Assembly: GCA_009843865.1 (NCBI GenBank)
Contig: VYCQ01000012.1
Location: forward strand, 1-64,000
DNA from: Acidimicrobiia bacterium
GTDB lineage: Bacteria > Actinomycetota > Acidimicrobiia > Acidimicrobiales > Bin134
Reading direction: 5' to 3'
Length of the DNA: 64,000 bases
Below the pieces are notes generated by a model, which worked only from the letters and a program-made list of their open reading frames with translations, did no database searches and had not been told where the DNA came from. A program made the translations under genes and the position numbers. This document shows, one piece after another, positions 23,077 to 31,522 of the stretch (position 1 is its first letter; the number at the start of each line of letters is the position of its first letter).

Positions 23077-24533
23077 CTCGTCTGCCCTGCTTGTTGATGT
23101 ACCGTGCTGTGCAGCTTACCGGTGGCTAAGATTGTCTCTATCTCGGCACCTGTGTTTAGCTCGTTCGGGTTGCGTACTGCTTTGCCGTGGTGCCTGGTGA
23201 TTGACCATCCTCGAGCCAGGATTGCTTGAGGATCTAACAATCGTGTTCGGCCTTCTATGTGCTCTAGTTCTTTGGTGGCCGCAGCGGGAATGCATAATGC
23301 CTGAGCGCTGACGGTGTGCTGTATTTGCGTCAGTCTGTGCTGGTTTTTGACAATGGTGGCTGTGGCCTGATGTCGCACGATCTGAACGCAGCTATCGATT
23401 GTGCGGGTTTCGCTGCGGGTGCGACCCTCAGCAAGTTGGCCGATGTGTACACCTTGTTGCACTAGCCGTTGGTTGGCCAACCGTAGATGCGTGTCGCTAC
23501 GCCGTGCGGTTGTTTGGCTCACAGCTAGCAATTGCTCGCTGGCCAGCCTCAAGCGCCTGCTTGCCTTGTCAGCAATCTCTTTCCAAGCAGAATCGGCACT
23601 TTCGAGGTGGGCTTTGGCCGCGCTTACTAGAAAAGCCGCGCAAGCTGTTGGGGTTTTTTGTGCTTTATGGGCTACCTCATCGGCGATGGTGCGGTCGATT
23701 TCGTGGCCTATACCGGTGATGATGGGTACCGGTGTTGTGATGATGGCACGGGCCACGGTCTCGTGATCAAAGGCCAAAAGATCGGTGCGTGACCCGCCGC
23801 CTCGTACTACCGCGATCACATCCACCCCAGCTTGTGCCACCGCTGTGATGGCCGATGCAATCAACTCTGGTGCTTCGCTGCCTTGCACAAGCGTGTGAGC
23901 CAGCCAGACCTCCCAAGCTAATCCGCTGTCGTTCAGCTCTTTGCAGAAATCATGTTGAGCAGCGCTGCTAGCGGAGGTGACCAACCCAACTCGTAGAGGC
24001 GCAATCGGAAATGCCAGGGCTTGGTTGTTGCTTAGTACACCTTCGTCGCTCAGCATCTGAAGCAGCCGCAGCCGTCCGGCTTCTAGTTCGCCTAACGTAA
24101 AGTTAGGGTCGATGTTGGACATGTAGAACTGAAGGCGACCGCCTTGTTGCCAGAAGTCTACCTGACCCCAGATGCGCACCCTCATGCCGTCTTCTAGGGT
24201 CATCCCCCCGTGGTTGCGTAGCGTTTCGTCAATCCTGCTACGGCTGGCTCGAAACAAGGCTACTGCCATCTTTGCTTCGGGTTGCGCCCCAGATTGTATC
24301 TGTTCTTGCGGTTCTATGATGTCGAAGTAGGTGTGTCCGCTGCGGGCGATGCTTAGGTTGCGTATTTCGCCTTTCACCCACATCCCGTGGCCAAACTCTG
24401 CGGCCAGCACTTTTCTGATTCGGGCTACCAACTCGGTAACGGTGTAGGTTGATGGTTCGTTGGTAGCTTGCGTGAGGGCTGAGGCACCTCGGCTTAGCTG
24501 AGGCTCGCTGGAGGTGCTGAGCTGTTCATGCAT
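23073..24533 (-). CDS. xseA: Exodeoxyribonuclease VII large subunit
   Basis: 486 residues from ATG 24533; the frame stays open to 24734 but that would overlap the divergent copC start. The N-terminal OB fold (YTVTELVARIRKVLAAEFG..MWVKGEI) is followed by the nuclease domain (RVGLVTSASSAAQHDF, IAVVRGGGSRTDLLAFDHE, ITGIGHEIDRTIADEVAHKA) and a long helical C-terminus. It degrades single-stranded DNA from both ends. Confidence 0.96.
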   Translation of the reverse strand: MHEQLSTSSEPQLSRGASALTQATNEPSTYTVTELVARIRKVLAAEFGHGMWVKGEIRNLSIARSGHTYFDIIEPQEQIQSGAQPEAKMAVALFRASRSRIDETLRNHGGMTLEDGMRVRIWGQVDFWQQGGRLQFYMSNIDPNFTLGELEAGRLRLLQMLSDEGVLSNNQALAFPIAPLRVGLVTSASSAAQHDFCKELNDSGLAWEVWLAHTLVQGSEAPELIASAITAVAQAGVDVIAVVRGGGSRTDLLAFDHETVARAIITTPVPIITGIGHEIDRTIADEVAHKAQKTPTACAAFLVSAAKAHLESADSAWKEIADKASRRLRLASEQLLAVSQTTARRSDTHLRLANQRLVQQGVHIGQLAEGRTRSETRTIDSCVQIVRHQATATIVKNQHRLTQIQHTVSAQALCIPAAATKELEHIEGRTRLLDPQAILARGWSITRHHGKAVRNPNELNTGAEIETILATGKLHSTVHQQAGQTR

Positions 24534-24594
24534 GATCTGCCACCCTAGCGTTTGGGCTGTTTTGTATGGTTGGTTGGGTCGTAGTGTTTTAGCT

Positions 24595-25155
24595 ATGAAG
24601 ACTCGTACCCGCAAAGCAGTGGCCACGGTGGTAGCGATTTCTATTGTCTTGGCGCTGTTGTTCTCGCTGTTGGTGGTGTTCAGCAGCACTGCGTCCGGCC
24701 ATGCTGAACTTCGGCGCTCTGCGCCGAGACCCACTCAGGAAGTGGGTGGAGTGGTTGATCGGGTGGAGATGCAGTTTCGCCAACGCATTCGACCTCATCA
24801 AGCCAATCAGGTGGTTCTTGAGCATCCTGACGGCACCCGTGTCCAAACTCAGGTGGAGTTAAACGGATATCTGGTGCGGGGACGTTTCGATGCGCTGGTT
24901 ACCCCGGGCGAGTATAAGGTGATTTGGGGTTTGGTAGATGATGAAGACGGCGACTGGTCGACCCAAGAGTTTCCGTTTAGGTATGAACCGCTTGCTGCTG
25001 CCCCGGAATGGTTGCCCGAATCGGCTGCGTTTGATGGGGATGGTGGGGATGGCGGGGGTGCTGAATCTGAGACCATCGTGTTGGTGGTGGTTATTGCGTT
25101 AGCTGTGGTGTTAGGTGGGTGGCTTTTATGGCCTCGGCGCAGGCCCCGCCGTTGA
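24595..25155 (+). CDS. CopC-domain protein, membrane anchored
   Basis: 186 residues from ATG 24595. The signal peptide ends SGHA, and mature CopC proteins begin at this His (HAELRRSAPRPTQEV). The beta-sandwich domain follows (VVLEHPDGTRVQT, YKVIWGLVDDEDGD), then an acidic Gly-rich linker and a C-terminal membrane helix ending in RRRPRR. CopC domains bind copper in the periplasm or outside face. The last 80 bp of the gene region are repeated at 26999-27075 after the R-M cassette. Confidence 0.85.
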   Translation: MKTRTRKAVATVVAISIVLALLFSLLVVFSSTASGHAELRRSAPRPTQEVGGVVDRVEMQFRQRIRPHQANQVVLEHPDGTRVQTQVELNGYLVRGRFDALVTPGEYKVIWGLVDDEDGDWSTQEFPFRYEPLAAAPEWLPESAAFDGDGGDGGGAESETIVLVVVIALAVVLGGWLLWPRRRPRR

Positions 25156-25159
25156 GTTG
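25080..25159 (+). repeat. Direct repeat flanking R-M cassette C, left copy (copC 3' end)
   Basis: 80 bp covering the membrane helix and stop of copC. The right copy at 26999-27075 differs by one base and a 3-bp gap. The R-M pair lies exactly between the two. Confidence 0.95.
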
Positions 25160-25228
25160 TTAATCATTGCAATCAGGATATGGGCAATCAGAAGAAATTG
25201 TTGTTGTAGGTGTGTCTAAAGGCGGTAG

Positions 25229-25285
25229 TTGTCGTTCCTGTGTGTTGAGATGAGTGTGTAAACAAAGGCAGGTTAGAGATGGATG
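25229..25285 (+). promoter_or_regulatory. 57-nt conserved R-M leader, copy C
   Basis: Gap-free match to copies A, B and D; nearest to D. The likeness to D extends upstream: 25163-25184 and 27523-27544 share 22 identical bases, both about 115 nt before the leader ATG. Here the ATG (25279) opens a 10-residue ORF MDVDADIAAA ending at 25311; it does not reach the methyltransferase start at 25343. Confidence 0.75.
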
Positions 25286-25342
25286 TAGATGCGGATATTG
25301 CTGCTGCCTGACGGTGAGTCATGCTAAACAAGAGGTATAGGT

Positions 25343-26260
25343 ATGAAGCGAGAGATCATATTGCCAGAGATCGACACCCCAACAGGGCCGATCGCGCAAG
25401 AGCTGTTTCCTGAGCGAATCAGACACACTGCGGGTGTGGAGCGTGTCGGCCTCGGCGGGTTTGATATTTACTGTGGCGATGCGGTCGCAGTGTTAGCGGG
25501 GTTGTCTGAATGTTCGGCGCAGCTTGTGTTCACTTCGCCGCCTTACGCAGACCGCCGTCGGAATACTTATGGTGGTATCCATCCTGACGAGTATGTGAAG
25601 TGGTTTATGCCTTATGTGGATGCCATCCGACGCGTGCTGCGAGATGACGGCACATTTGTGCTTAATATTAAAGAAAGCGTTGTTCAGGGCGAGCGGCACA
25701 CTTATGTATTGGAATTGATTCAAGCCATGCGTGCTGCGGGGTGGTTGTGGACTGAAGAGTTTGTGTGGCATAAGAAGAATTGCTACCCGGGCAAGTGGCC
25801 TAATCGGTTTCGCGATTCGTGGGAGCGGCTGTTGCAGTTCAACAAGCAACGCCATTTTGTGATGCATCAAGACGCAGTGATGGTGCCTGTCGGAGAGTGG
25901 GCGCATAAGCGGCTTGCAGCGTTGAGCGACACTGACCGCACACGCGACGAGTCAGCTACCGGTAACGGGTTCGGCAAGCGTGTGGAGAACTGGGTTGGAC
26001 GAGACATGGTGTATCCGACCAACGTTGTGCATCTCGCTACCGAGTGTTCCAACCGTGGTCATAGCGCAGCATTTCCTGCGGAGTTGCCTGATTGGTTTAT
26101 TCGCTTGTTCACGGCACCGGGCGATCTAGTGATCGATCCCTTCGTGGGTTCGGGCACCACGGTTGCTGTTGCTCGACAGCTGGGCCGTGCAAGCATCGGT
26201 ATCGACATCAATCCTGATTTTTGCGAAGCATCTAGAGAGCGAGCCTCGTGTGTCGTTTGA
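25343..26260 (+). CDS. DNA methyltransferase (beta-type, likely N4-cytosine) of R-M cassette C
   Basis: 305 residues. Motif IV TSPPYADRRRNTYGG (about residue 64) precedes motif I DPFVGSGTTVAVARQLG (about residue 262), the beta-class order; TSPPY is typical of N4-cytosine enzymes, though N6-adenine cannot be excluded. It protects the site cut by the nuclease encoded next, with which it overlaps by 11 bp. The ATG at 25343 has GAGGTATAGGT upstream. Confidence 0.85.
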   Translation: MKREIILPEIDTPTGPIAQELFPERIRHTAGVERVGLGGFDIYCGDAVAVLAGLSECSAQLVFTSPPYADRRRNTYGGIHPDEYVKWFMPYVDAIRRVLRDDGTFVLNIKESVVQGERHTYVLELIQAMRAAGWLWTEEFVWHKKNCYPGKWPNRFRDSWERLLQFNKQRHFVMHQDAVMVPVGEWAHKRLAALSDTDRTRDESATGNGFGKRVENWVGRDMVYPTNVVHLATECSNRGHSAAFPAELPDWFIRLFTAPGDLVIDPFVGSGTTVAVARQLGRASIGIDINPDFCEASRERASCVV

Positions 26261-26957
26261 TCTGAGCAGTATTGTAGAGACTCATATTCAGCGGTTTGTA
26301 GAAGCACGTCGCGAATCCATTAAACAGATCAAGCTTTCTGTGTTGCTGAGCAAGAAGAACCCGTACCTGTTTATGGCTCGCCATACAGATACGCCTAGCG
26401 AATTCGCTGAGGAATTAGTGGCTGCTGTGTTGTCATCGTCAGAAGAGACGATGTTTGGTGACACGTTAGAGAGTGTTGCCATCGACATATGTGCAACGGT
26501 GTTTGGTGGTCAGAAATCTACTGCTACTGGTATCGATTTGGAGTTTGATCGTGATACAAGACGGCATATCGTGGCGATTAAATCTGGTCCGAATTGGGGT
26601 AATTCCAGCCAAGTAGCGAAGCTCACACAGGATTTCGCTAAAGCAACGCGTCTTATTCGTCAGCATGACAGTAAAGCCAATGTCCTCGCTGTGAACGGTT
26701 GTTGTTACGGGCGGGGCGTTCATGACCGTGGCTCGTACATCAAGATGTGCGGAGCGCCGTTTTGGGAACTCGTCTCGGGTGACACGCAGATGTACGTCAG
26801 ATTGGTAGACCCTCTGCGTGAAGCAGCTTCAAACGGTTTCGTGACAGAACGGAATGGCTTGATCCGCAGATTAACGGTTGAACTTGCTGCAGGCTGGGCC
26901 ACTCCTGCGGGTCATATCGATTGGGTAAAAGTAGTCGAACATTGTTCTGCTGCTTAG
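26250..26957 (+). CDS. Type II restriction endonuclease, PmeII-like
   Basis: 235 residues from GTG 26250, which overlaps the methyltransferase stop; the open frame extends further upstream inside the methyltransferase gene. The core ATGIDLEFDRDTRRHIVAIK then SGPNWGNSSQ fits a PD-(D/E)XK site (D, then AIK) and, from memory, the SGPNWGNSSQ block of PmeII-type enzymes. Later CCYGRG and FWELVSGD also fit. It should cleave DNA lacking the partner methylation. Confidence 0.7.
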   Translation: MSFDLSSIVETHIQRFVEARRESIKQIKLSVLLSKKNPYLFMARHTDTPSEFAEELVAAVLSSSEETMFGDTLESVAIDICATVFGGQKSTATGIDLEFDRDTRRHIVAIKSGPNWGNSSQVAKLTQDFAKATRLIRQHDSKANVLAVNGCCYGRGVHDRGSYIKMCGAPFWELVSGDTQMYVRLVDPLREAASNGFVTERNGLIRRLTVELAAGWATPAGHIDWVKVVEHCSAA

Positions 26958-26998
26958 TCAGATATGTAATCCAATTTGCTTTTGGTTATCTCGTCAAT

Positions 26999-27075
26999 GT
27001 TGGTGGTGATTGCGTTAGCTGTGGTGTTAGGGGGGTGGCTTTTATGGCCTCGGCGCAGGCCCCGCCGTTGAGTTG
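26999..27075 (+). repeat. Direct repeat flanking R-M cassette C, right copy (copC 3' end)
   Basis: Second copy of the copC 3' end, lying between the nuclease gene and tadA. It joins directly to the end of tadA, so it may mark the original copC-tadA junction, with the cassette inserted before it. 26958-26998 shows nothing else. Confidence 0.95.
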
Positions 27076-27077
27076 GG

Positions 27078-27527
27078 TTAGCGTAGTGCGGCGAAAAAGT
27101 TTTTGAGCAGGTTGGCTGCGGCTTGTTTGCCCACGCCCGGGGTTACTTCAAAGTTGTGGTTGAGACGCGGGTCGGCTCCTAGATTGTAAAGAGAACCGCA
27201 GGCCCCGGCTTTGGGGTCATCGGTTGCAAATATCACCCGTCCTATGCGAGCCAAAACCGCTGCCCCGGCGCACATGGCACATGGTTCTAGCGTGGTTGCT
27301 AACACAGCTTCGTTGAGGCGAGAGGTGCCCAGGGCTTTGGCTGCATCTCGTAGGGCTAGAAGTTCTGCGTGGGCAGTGGGATCGTTGCTGCGTTGGCATT
27401 CGTTGTGACGAGCTGCCACTACCTTGTTGCCAATAGCCACAACTGCGCCAACAGGCACCTCTCCAAGCTCGTTGGCTTGTCGGGCTTGGGTTAAGGCTAG
27501 ATTCATTAGCGTTGAGTCGTCGATCAT
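27078..27527 (-). CDS. tadA: tRNA-specific adenosine deaminase
   Basis: 149 residues from ATG 27527; upstream in-frame codons lie in the R-M leader region and are unlikely to be used. Deaminase motifs: TAHAELLAL (zinc His and catalytic Glu) and EPCAMCAGA (two zinc Cys). It converts A34 to inosine in the tRNA-Arg anticodon. Its 5' end is part of the 22-bp identity shared with the upstream region of cassette C. Confidence 0.93.
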   Translation of the reverse strand: MIDDSTLMNLALTQARQANELGEVPVGAVVAIGNKVVAARHNECQRSNDPTAHAELLALRDAAKALGTSRLNEAVLATTLEPCAMCAGAAVLARIGRVIFATDDPKAGACGSLYNLGADPRLNHNFEVTPGVGKQAAANLLKNFFAALR

Positions 27528-27587
27528 TGCAATCAGGATATGGGAAACAAAAAGCAAGTGTGGATGCGGGCACCTCAAAGGCAGTAA

Positions 27588-27644
27588 TTGTCACTCTTGT
27601 GTGTTGAGATGAGTGCGTCAACAAAGGCAGGCCAGAGATGGATG
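27588..27644 (+). promoter_or_regulatory. 57-nt conserved R-M leader, copy D
   Basis: Fourth gap-free copy, nearest to C. TTGTCA at its start could serve as a -35 box. The ATG at offset 50 (27638) opens a 53-residue ORF coupled to the cytosine methyltransferase. Confidence 0.75.
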
Positions 27645-27799
27645 TAGAAATCAAAAAGCAGGTCGGGTGGATTACCGACATGGCCGTGGTTGACAAGTTG
27701 ACGGTAGCTGAAGCGAAAGACAGGGTCATCAACAAGGTGGCGGCTAGGGTAATTAAATCGATCGATGCTGTTATCTTGCAAAGGTTCGTGGCTGAATGA
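27638..27799 (+). CDS. 53-residue leader ORF coupled to the C5-methyltransferase
   Basis: Begins MDVEIKKQVGWITDM and is mainly helical (LTVAEAKDRVINKVAARVIK). It ends in TGA at 27797-27799, overlapping the methyltransferase ATG (27796) as ATGA. The start matches that of the leader ORF in locus A (MNEEIKK), which also aims at an ATGA overlap. It is too short and lacks the look of a helix-turn-helix C protein. It may set methyltransferase translation or act as a small regulator. Confidence 0.6.
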   Translation: MDVEIKKQVGWITDMAVVDKLTVAEAKDRVINKVAARVIKSIDAVILQRFVAE

Positions 27800-28698
27800 G
27801 CCTTGTCGCTGTCGATTTATTCAGCGGGTGCGGTGGCTTGTCCACAGGATTGGACAAAGCCGGTATCAATGTGGTCGAGGCATATGATTGCTGGCCTCAG
27901 GCGCTCGACGTATACCGTCGCAATGTCGGAGATCATGCTGTTGAGCTTGATTTGTCCGACACCGATACCGCGGTTAAGTGGATTGCCGAGACCAGAGCCG
28001 ATCTGGTGGTTGGCTCTCCGCCATGTCAAGACTTCTCCACCGCAGGCAAAAGAGTTGAGGCTGAGCAGGCCAACCTTACTACCGCGTTCGCGCAGATCGT
28101 TTGCGAATATCGTCCCATGGGATTTTTGATGGAGAACGTACCACAGGTTCGCAACAGCTTTACCTATGGGCGAATGCGCCGCGATATGGCCGGAGCTGGC
28201 TATTCGTTGGTTGAAATGGTGCTTGATGCGAGCCGGTTTGGGGTGCCGCAGCTGCGGCGGCGGTTTTTTGCTTTTGGTCACCTCGGCAACGGTGCTATCT
28301 GCAACCGGTTTGTCAACGGCATCGAAGCTCGTCAGACCCGGGAGCGCTTGACCGTCAAGGAGTATCTGAGCGACGAGATAGACATCGAGTTTTACTATCG
28401 GCATCCTCGAAATTACAGCCGACGATCGGTGTTTAGCGTGCATGAACCGTCACCCACGGTGCGAGGAGTGAACCGGCCTGTTCCACCGCACTACACAGGT
28501 AACCATCTTGATAGCGTTTCGCCCAACGAAGTGCGCCCTTTGACGACATATGAGCGTGGTCGGGTGCAGACTTTCCCGCCTGCGTGGGAGTGGTGCGGCG
28601 GCGATCGAAACGCTGACGCGGAACTTTTGATTGGCAACGCTGTGCCGGTGCAGTTAGCAGCCCATGTTGGCGCAGCGATCTGTGATGCCATCGACTGA
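27796..28698 (+). CDS. DNA (cytosine-5)-methyltransferase of R-M cassette D
   Basis: 300 residues with the full C5 set: motif I VDLFSGCGGLSTGL, IV GSPPCQDFSTAGKR (catalytic Cys), VI MENVP, VIII QLRRRFFAFG, IX ERGRVQTFP and X GNAVPVQLA. The target recognition region between VIII and IX is short. It is coupled to the leader ORF upstream and overlaps the nuclease gene downstream by 14 bp. A HindVP-type partner would imply a GRCGYC-like site, but that is indirect. Confidence 0.95.
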   Translation: MSLVAVDLFSGCGGLSTGLDKAGINVVEAYDCWPQALDVYRRNVGDHAVELDLSDTDTAVKWIAETRADLVVGSPPCQDFSTAGKRVEAEQANLTTAFAQIVCEYRPMGFLMENVPQVRNSFTYGRMRRDMAGAGYSLVEMVLDASRFGVPQLRRRFFAFGHLGNGAICNRFVNGIEARQTRERLTVKEYLSDEIDIEFYYRHPRNYSRRSVFSVHEPSPTVRGVNRPVPPHYTGNHLDSVSPNEVRPLTTYERGRVQTFPPAWEWCGGDRNADAELLIGNAVPVQLAAHVGAAICDAID

Positions 28699-29758
28699 TA
28701 GCCCGTCGCTGTACGGCATCACCGAGGAGAACTCCACCCGCTATGGCGCGTCGCTGTGGGGCAAAAACCAGTTCAACTCAACATTTCCACTTGCGCTATG
28801 CCTCTACATGCGTGATCACGGGCTGGCTCCCGTGGCTGTTATTGAACAAGACGGCATCATCACTACTGACAATGGCCTATGGCAGATGGGCGATGTGATC
28901 GGCGAGTCTGATAGCCGATATCTGTTTGAGACGGCTTTCAGCCCGTATGCGGCCTGCGTGCGTGGCGTAGTTGACAAGATCGACTTAGTGGTCTCATTAG
29001 GAGGTGAGCCTCTGCATCCGTTGGAAGTCAAGCTTACGGTCGTACCTGATATTGCCACCGCTTCCGTTGCTGAGGATCTCTGGTCGCCGGAGATGGTGAT
29101 GCGGCCCGTTAGCTCGGCCTATGCGATGATGAGTGTCGCCGCGAACCTCACCGACGGACTGACTCGCCAATCTGTCATGACTAGTCTGCGAACTGGTTAC
29201 AACCGTATAAGCGATTGGGGCAATACTGTTGAAATAATTCAGAATGCCGAATACTTGCGTTCTGCTCTCGACAAAGCCCTACAGATGGTTGCAGCCAGCC
29301 GATTGCAACGCCCGTTTTTACTGCAACCCCTATGGCGTACTGTCGGCCAGTCATTCGAGCTGGCCGACAATTGCTTCGATGTGTTCGTATGGTCAGATGT
29401 CGCTGTGATGCGGTTGTCGGTAGATCAGTCTGACGATGCCACCACTGTATCACGGTCTATGCGGGAGGTCGCCCGCCATGTCAGAGCGCTCTATGAGGTC
29501 TTGAGTCAGGGCGATTACAACTACGAGGGCATCTATAAGGGGATGGCACTGGATAATCAGACTGATAAAGCGTATGCGTTAAGCGGACGCAAGAGTATCC
29601 GCTATCTCGCTCATCCTTATTTGCGGCAACCACGGTTACCGCGCAGCATCTTATCCAGTCTTATTCTTGAGGGTGGTGAACGCGAACTGAAGCCTGAACG
29701 TAGATTTGATGCCGCAGTCGTTGCTTACATGATCCAACAGGCAGGATCACACTCATAG
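28685..29758 (+). CDS. Type II restriction endonuclease, HindVP-like
   Basis: 357 residues from ATG 28685, inside the end of the methyltransferase gene; an upstream ATG at 28664 would add seven residues. The N-terminal RYGASLWGKNQFNSTFPLAL and the active site KIDLVV..LEVKLTVVPD (D, then ExK) fit, from memory, the HindVP/HgiDI restriction family. It should cut the unmethylated target of the upstream C5 enzyme. The family name is less certain than the nuclease role. Confidence 0.7.
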   Translation: MPSTDSPSLYGITEENSTRYGASLWGKNQFNSTFPLALCLYMRDHGLAPVAVIEQDGIITTDNGLWQMGDVIGESDSRYLFETAFSPYAACVRGVVDKIDLVVSLGGEPLHPLEVKLTVVPDIATASVAEDLWSPEMVMRPVSSAYAMMSVAANLTDGLTRQSVMTSLRTGYNRISDWGNTVEIIQNAEYLRSALDKALQMVAASRLQRPFLLQPLWRTVGQSFELADNCFDVFVWSDVAVMRLSVDQSDDATTVSRSMREVARHVRALYEVLSQGDYNYEGIYKGMALDNQTDKAYALSGRKSIRYLAHPYLRQPRLPRSILSSLILEGGERELKPERRFDAAVVAYMIQQAGSHS

Positions 29759-29836
29759 TCTCGTGGTTGCTTGAACTCAATTTTTCAATTAAAACAGGCT
29801 GTGGGAGGGTAGCGGCGGCCCGCTAATCTGTGAGGT

Positions 29837-29926
29837 GGAAGGTTGCCAGAGTGGACGAATGGGGCGGCCTCGAAAGCCGTTGTGGCCTCCGGGTCACCAT
29901 GGGTTCGAATCCCATACCTTCCGCCA
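29837..29926 (+). tRNA. tRNA-Ser (CGA)
   Basis: Acceptor GGAAGGT pairs with ACCTTCC; anticodon loop CTCGAAA gives CGA (reads UCG); the long variable arm is typical of serine; T arm GGTTCGAATCC; CCA is encoded (29924-29926). It follows R-M cassette D by about 80 bp. Confidence 0.96.
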
Positions 29927-30057
29927 TCGGTCCGCCATTCAACTTGATGGGCCATTCAACTCGGTGTGTGCTGCGGGGCGCTGGGGAGGGGGCGTTTGTG
30001 TTGAGTTTCAGTAGGTACGGTGTGAATGTGGGTGGTTATGGTGGGTAGTTTCTGAAC

Positions 30058-30546
30058 ATGCCTACTTTTGACATTTCTTCAGAGTTGGACATGCAGGAGG
30101 TGCGCAACGCGGTGGATCAGGCGGCTCGCGAAATTACGAGCCGCTATGACTTCAAGAACACCGGCAGTGCGGTAGAGCTGGGTGACGGCATCATCACTTT
30201 GTGTTCATCTAGTGAAGATCGACTAGCTGCTGCGCGCCAAGTGTTAGAAGAAAAGTTAGTACGGCGCAAGGTATCTCTAAAGGGGGTGAGTTTTGGGCCT
30301 GTGGCCGATGCCGCGGGCGGCACAGTGCGCCAAGAGGCATTGTTAGCGGCAGGCATAACGTCCGATAAGGCACGTGAGCTGAACAAGTTCATCAAGAACT
30401 TGGGTATGAAAGGGGTTTCTTCACAGGCTCAGGGCGACCAACTCAGAGTGAGCAGTAAAAAGCGAGACATGCTCCAAGAGGTGATCGCTGCCCTAAAAGA
30501 GGCCGACTTCGCCATCCCCCTTCAATTTGGCAACTTCCGCGACTAG
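30058..30546 (+). CDS. YajQ family nucleotide-binding protein
   Basis: 162 residues, the family length. MPTFDISSELDMQEVRNAVDQA, SRYDFKNTGSAVEL, and the C-terminal VIAALKEADFAIPLQFGNFRD are diagnostic. YajQ proteins have two RRM-like ferredoxin folds; some bind cyclic-di-GMP or nucleic acid. Single gene downstream of tRNA-Ser; 29927-30057 holds no other gene. Confidence 0.95.
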   Translation: MPTFDISSELDMQEVRNAVDQAAREITSRYDFKNTGSAVELGDGIITLCSSSEDRLAAARQVLEEKLVRRKVSLKGVSFGPVADAAGGTVRQEALLAAGITSDKARELNKFIKNLGMKGVSSQAQGDQLRVSSKKRDMLQEVIAALKEADFAIPLQFGNFRD

Positions 30547-30584
30547 TCCTCCGGTGATGTCGAAGCCGTGAGATTTTACGGCAT

Positions 30585-31445
30585 TTAGTAGGCTTGGGGA
30601 ACCCAGTTGCCTGCTCTTAGGCGGCGGATGCGTTCTTCTGCGGGTGGGTGGGTGCTGAACAGGGCACGAAAATGGGTTCTGCCGGTAAGCGGGTTAACGA
30701 TGTAGTGAGATGCCTGTTCTACGGGGATGTTCACCGGAATCCGTTTAGAGGTTTCGTTGAGCTTCTCGAGAGCTCGTGCTAGTGGTTCGCCATCGCCGAT
30801 GAGTTGGGCTGCGGTGGCATCGGCTTGAAACTCTCGGGTTCTGCTGATAGCCATCTGAATCAAGCTAGCGGCGATTGGGGCCAGAATGGAGGCAACCAAC
30901 ACCCCAACTATGTCGGCCATGCCTCGATCTCGGTCGCGGCCACCAAACAAGATCATGCCCCACAGGGCCATCCGAGAGGCGAAGGTAATGGCCATCGCCA
31001 CCGCTGCGGCCACCGATCCGATGAGGATGTCACGGTTGCGGATATGAGCCAGCTCATGGGCCAACACCCCACGGATTTCGTCCCAACTAAGATGGTTGAT
31101 AAGCCCCTCGGTGATGGCAACTGCTGCGTGGTTGGGGTTGCGCCCTGTGGCGAAGGCGTTGGGCTGTGGGTTTGGGCTTACATAAAGCTTGGGCATGGGC
31201 ATATCAGCTTTGGCGGTGAGTTCTTCCATGATGGCGTAGTACTTGGGAAGTTGTGCTTGGGTGACCGGTACCGCTCGCGCTGAAGCGATGGCCAGCTTGT
31301 CGCTAAACCAATACGAGCCGCCCACCAGCACCAGAGCTATAAGGGTTCCGATGATGAGCCCGCCGCTGCCGCCGATTAGCCCGCCGACACCCACAAACAG
31401 GGCCGCTAGCAACACTAACAAGAGGAAAGTTTTGATTGTGTTCAT
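30585..31445 (-). CDS. htpX: Zinc metalloprotease HtpX
   Basis: 286 residues. Two N-terminal membrane helices ([38 protein letters not shown]), then the M48 active site [12 protein letters not shown] and a second membrane region. Such proteases clear damaged membrane proteins with Fts[22 protein letters not shown] at the C-terminus is typical. Confidence 0.96.
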   Translation of the reverse strand: MNTIKTFLLLVLLAALFVGVGGLIGGSGGLIIGTLIALVLVGGSYWFSDKLAIASARAVPVTQAQLPKYYAIMEELTAKADMPMPKLYVSPNPQPNAFATGRNPNHAAVAITEGLINHLSWDEIRGVLAHELAHIRNRDILIGSVAAAVAMAITFASRMALWGMILFGGRDRDRGMADIVGVLVASILAPIAASLIQMAISRTREFQADATAAQLIGDGEPLARALEKLNETSKRIPVNIPVEQASHYIVNPLTGRTHFRALFSTHPPAEERIRRLRAGNWVPQAY

Positions 31446-31522
31446 TCCCGGTGATACTCCCGATGAGGTTGTGAGTTGCCTTTTGTCAGGCTATCGGGCG
31501 CAGGTGTCAATTCTTTGTTCGT

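Noticed and set aside
24534-24734. N-terminal extension of xseA
   Set aside because: The extra residues lie over the divergent copC start and do not resemble the exonuclease VII OB fold.
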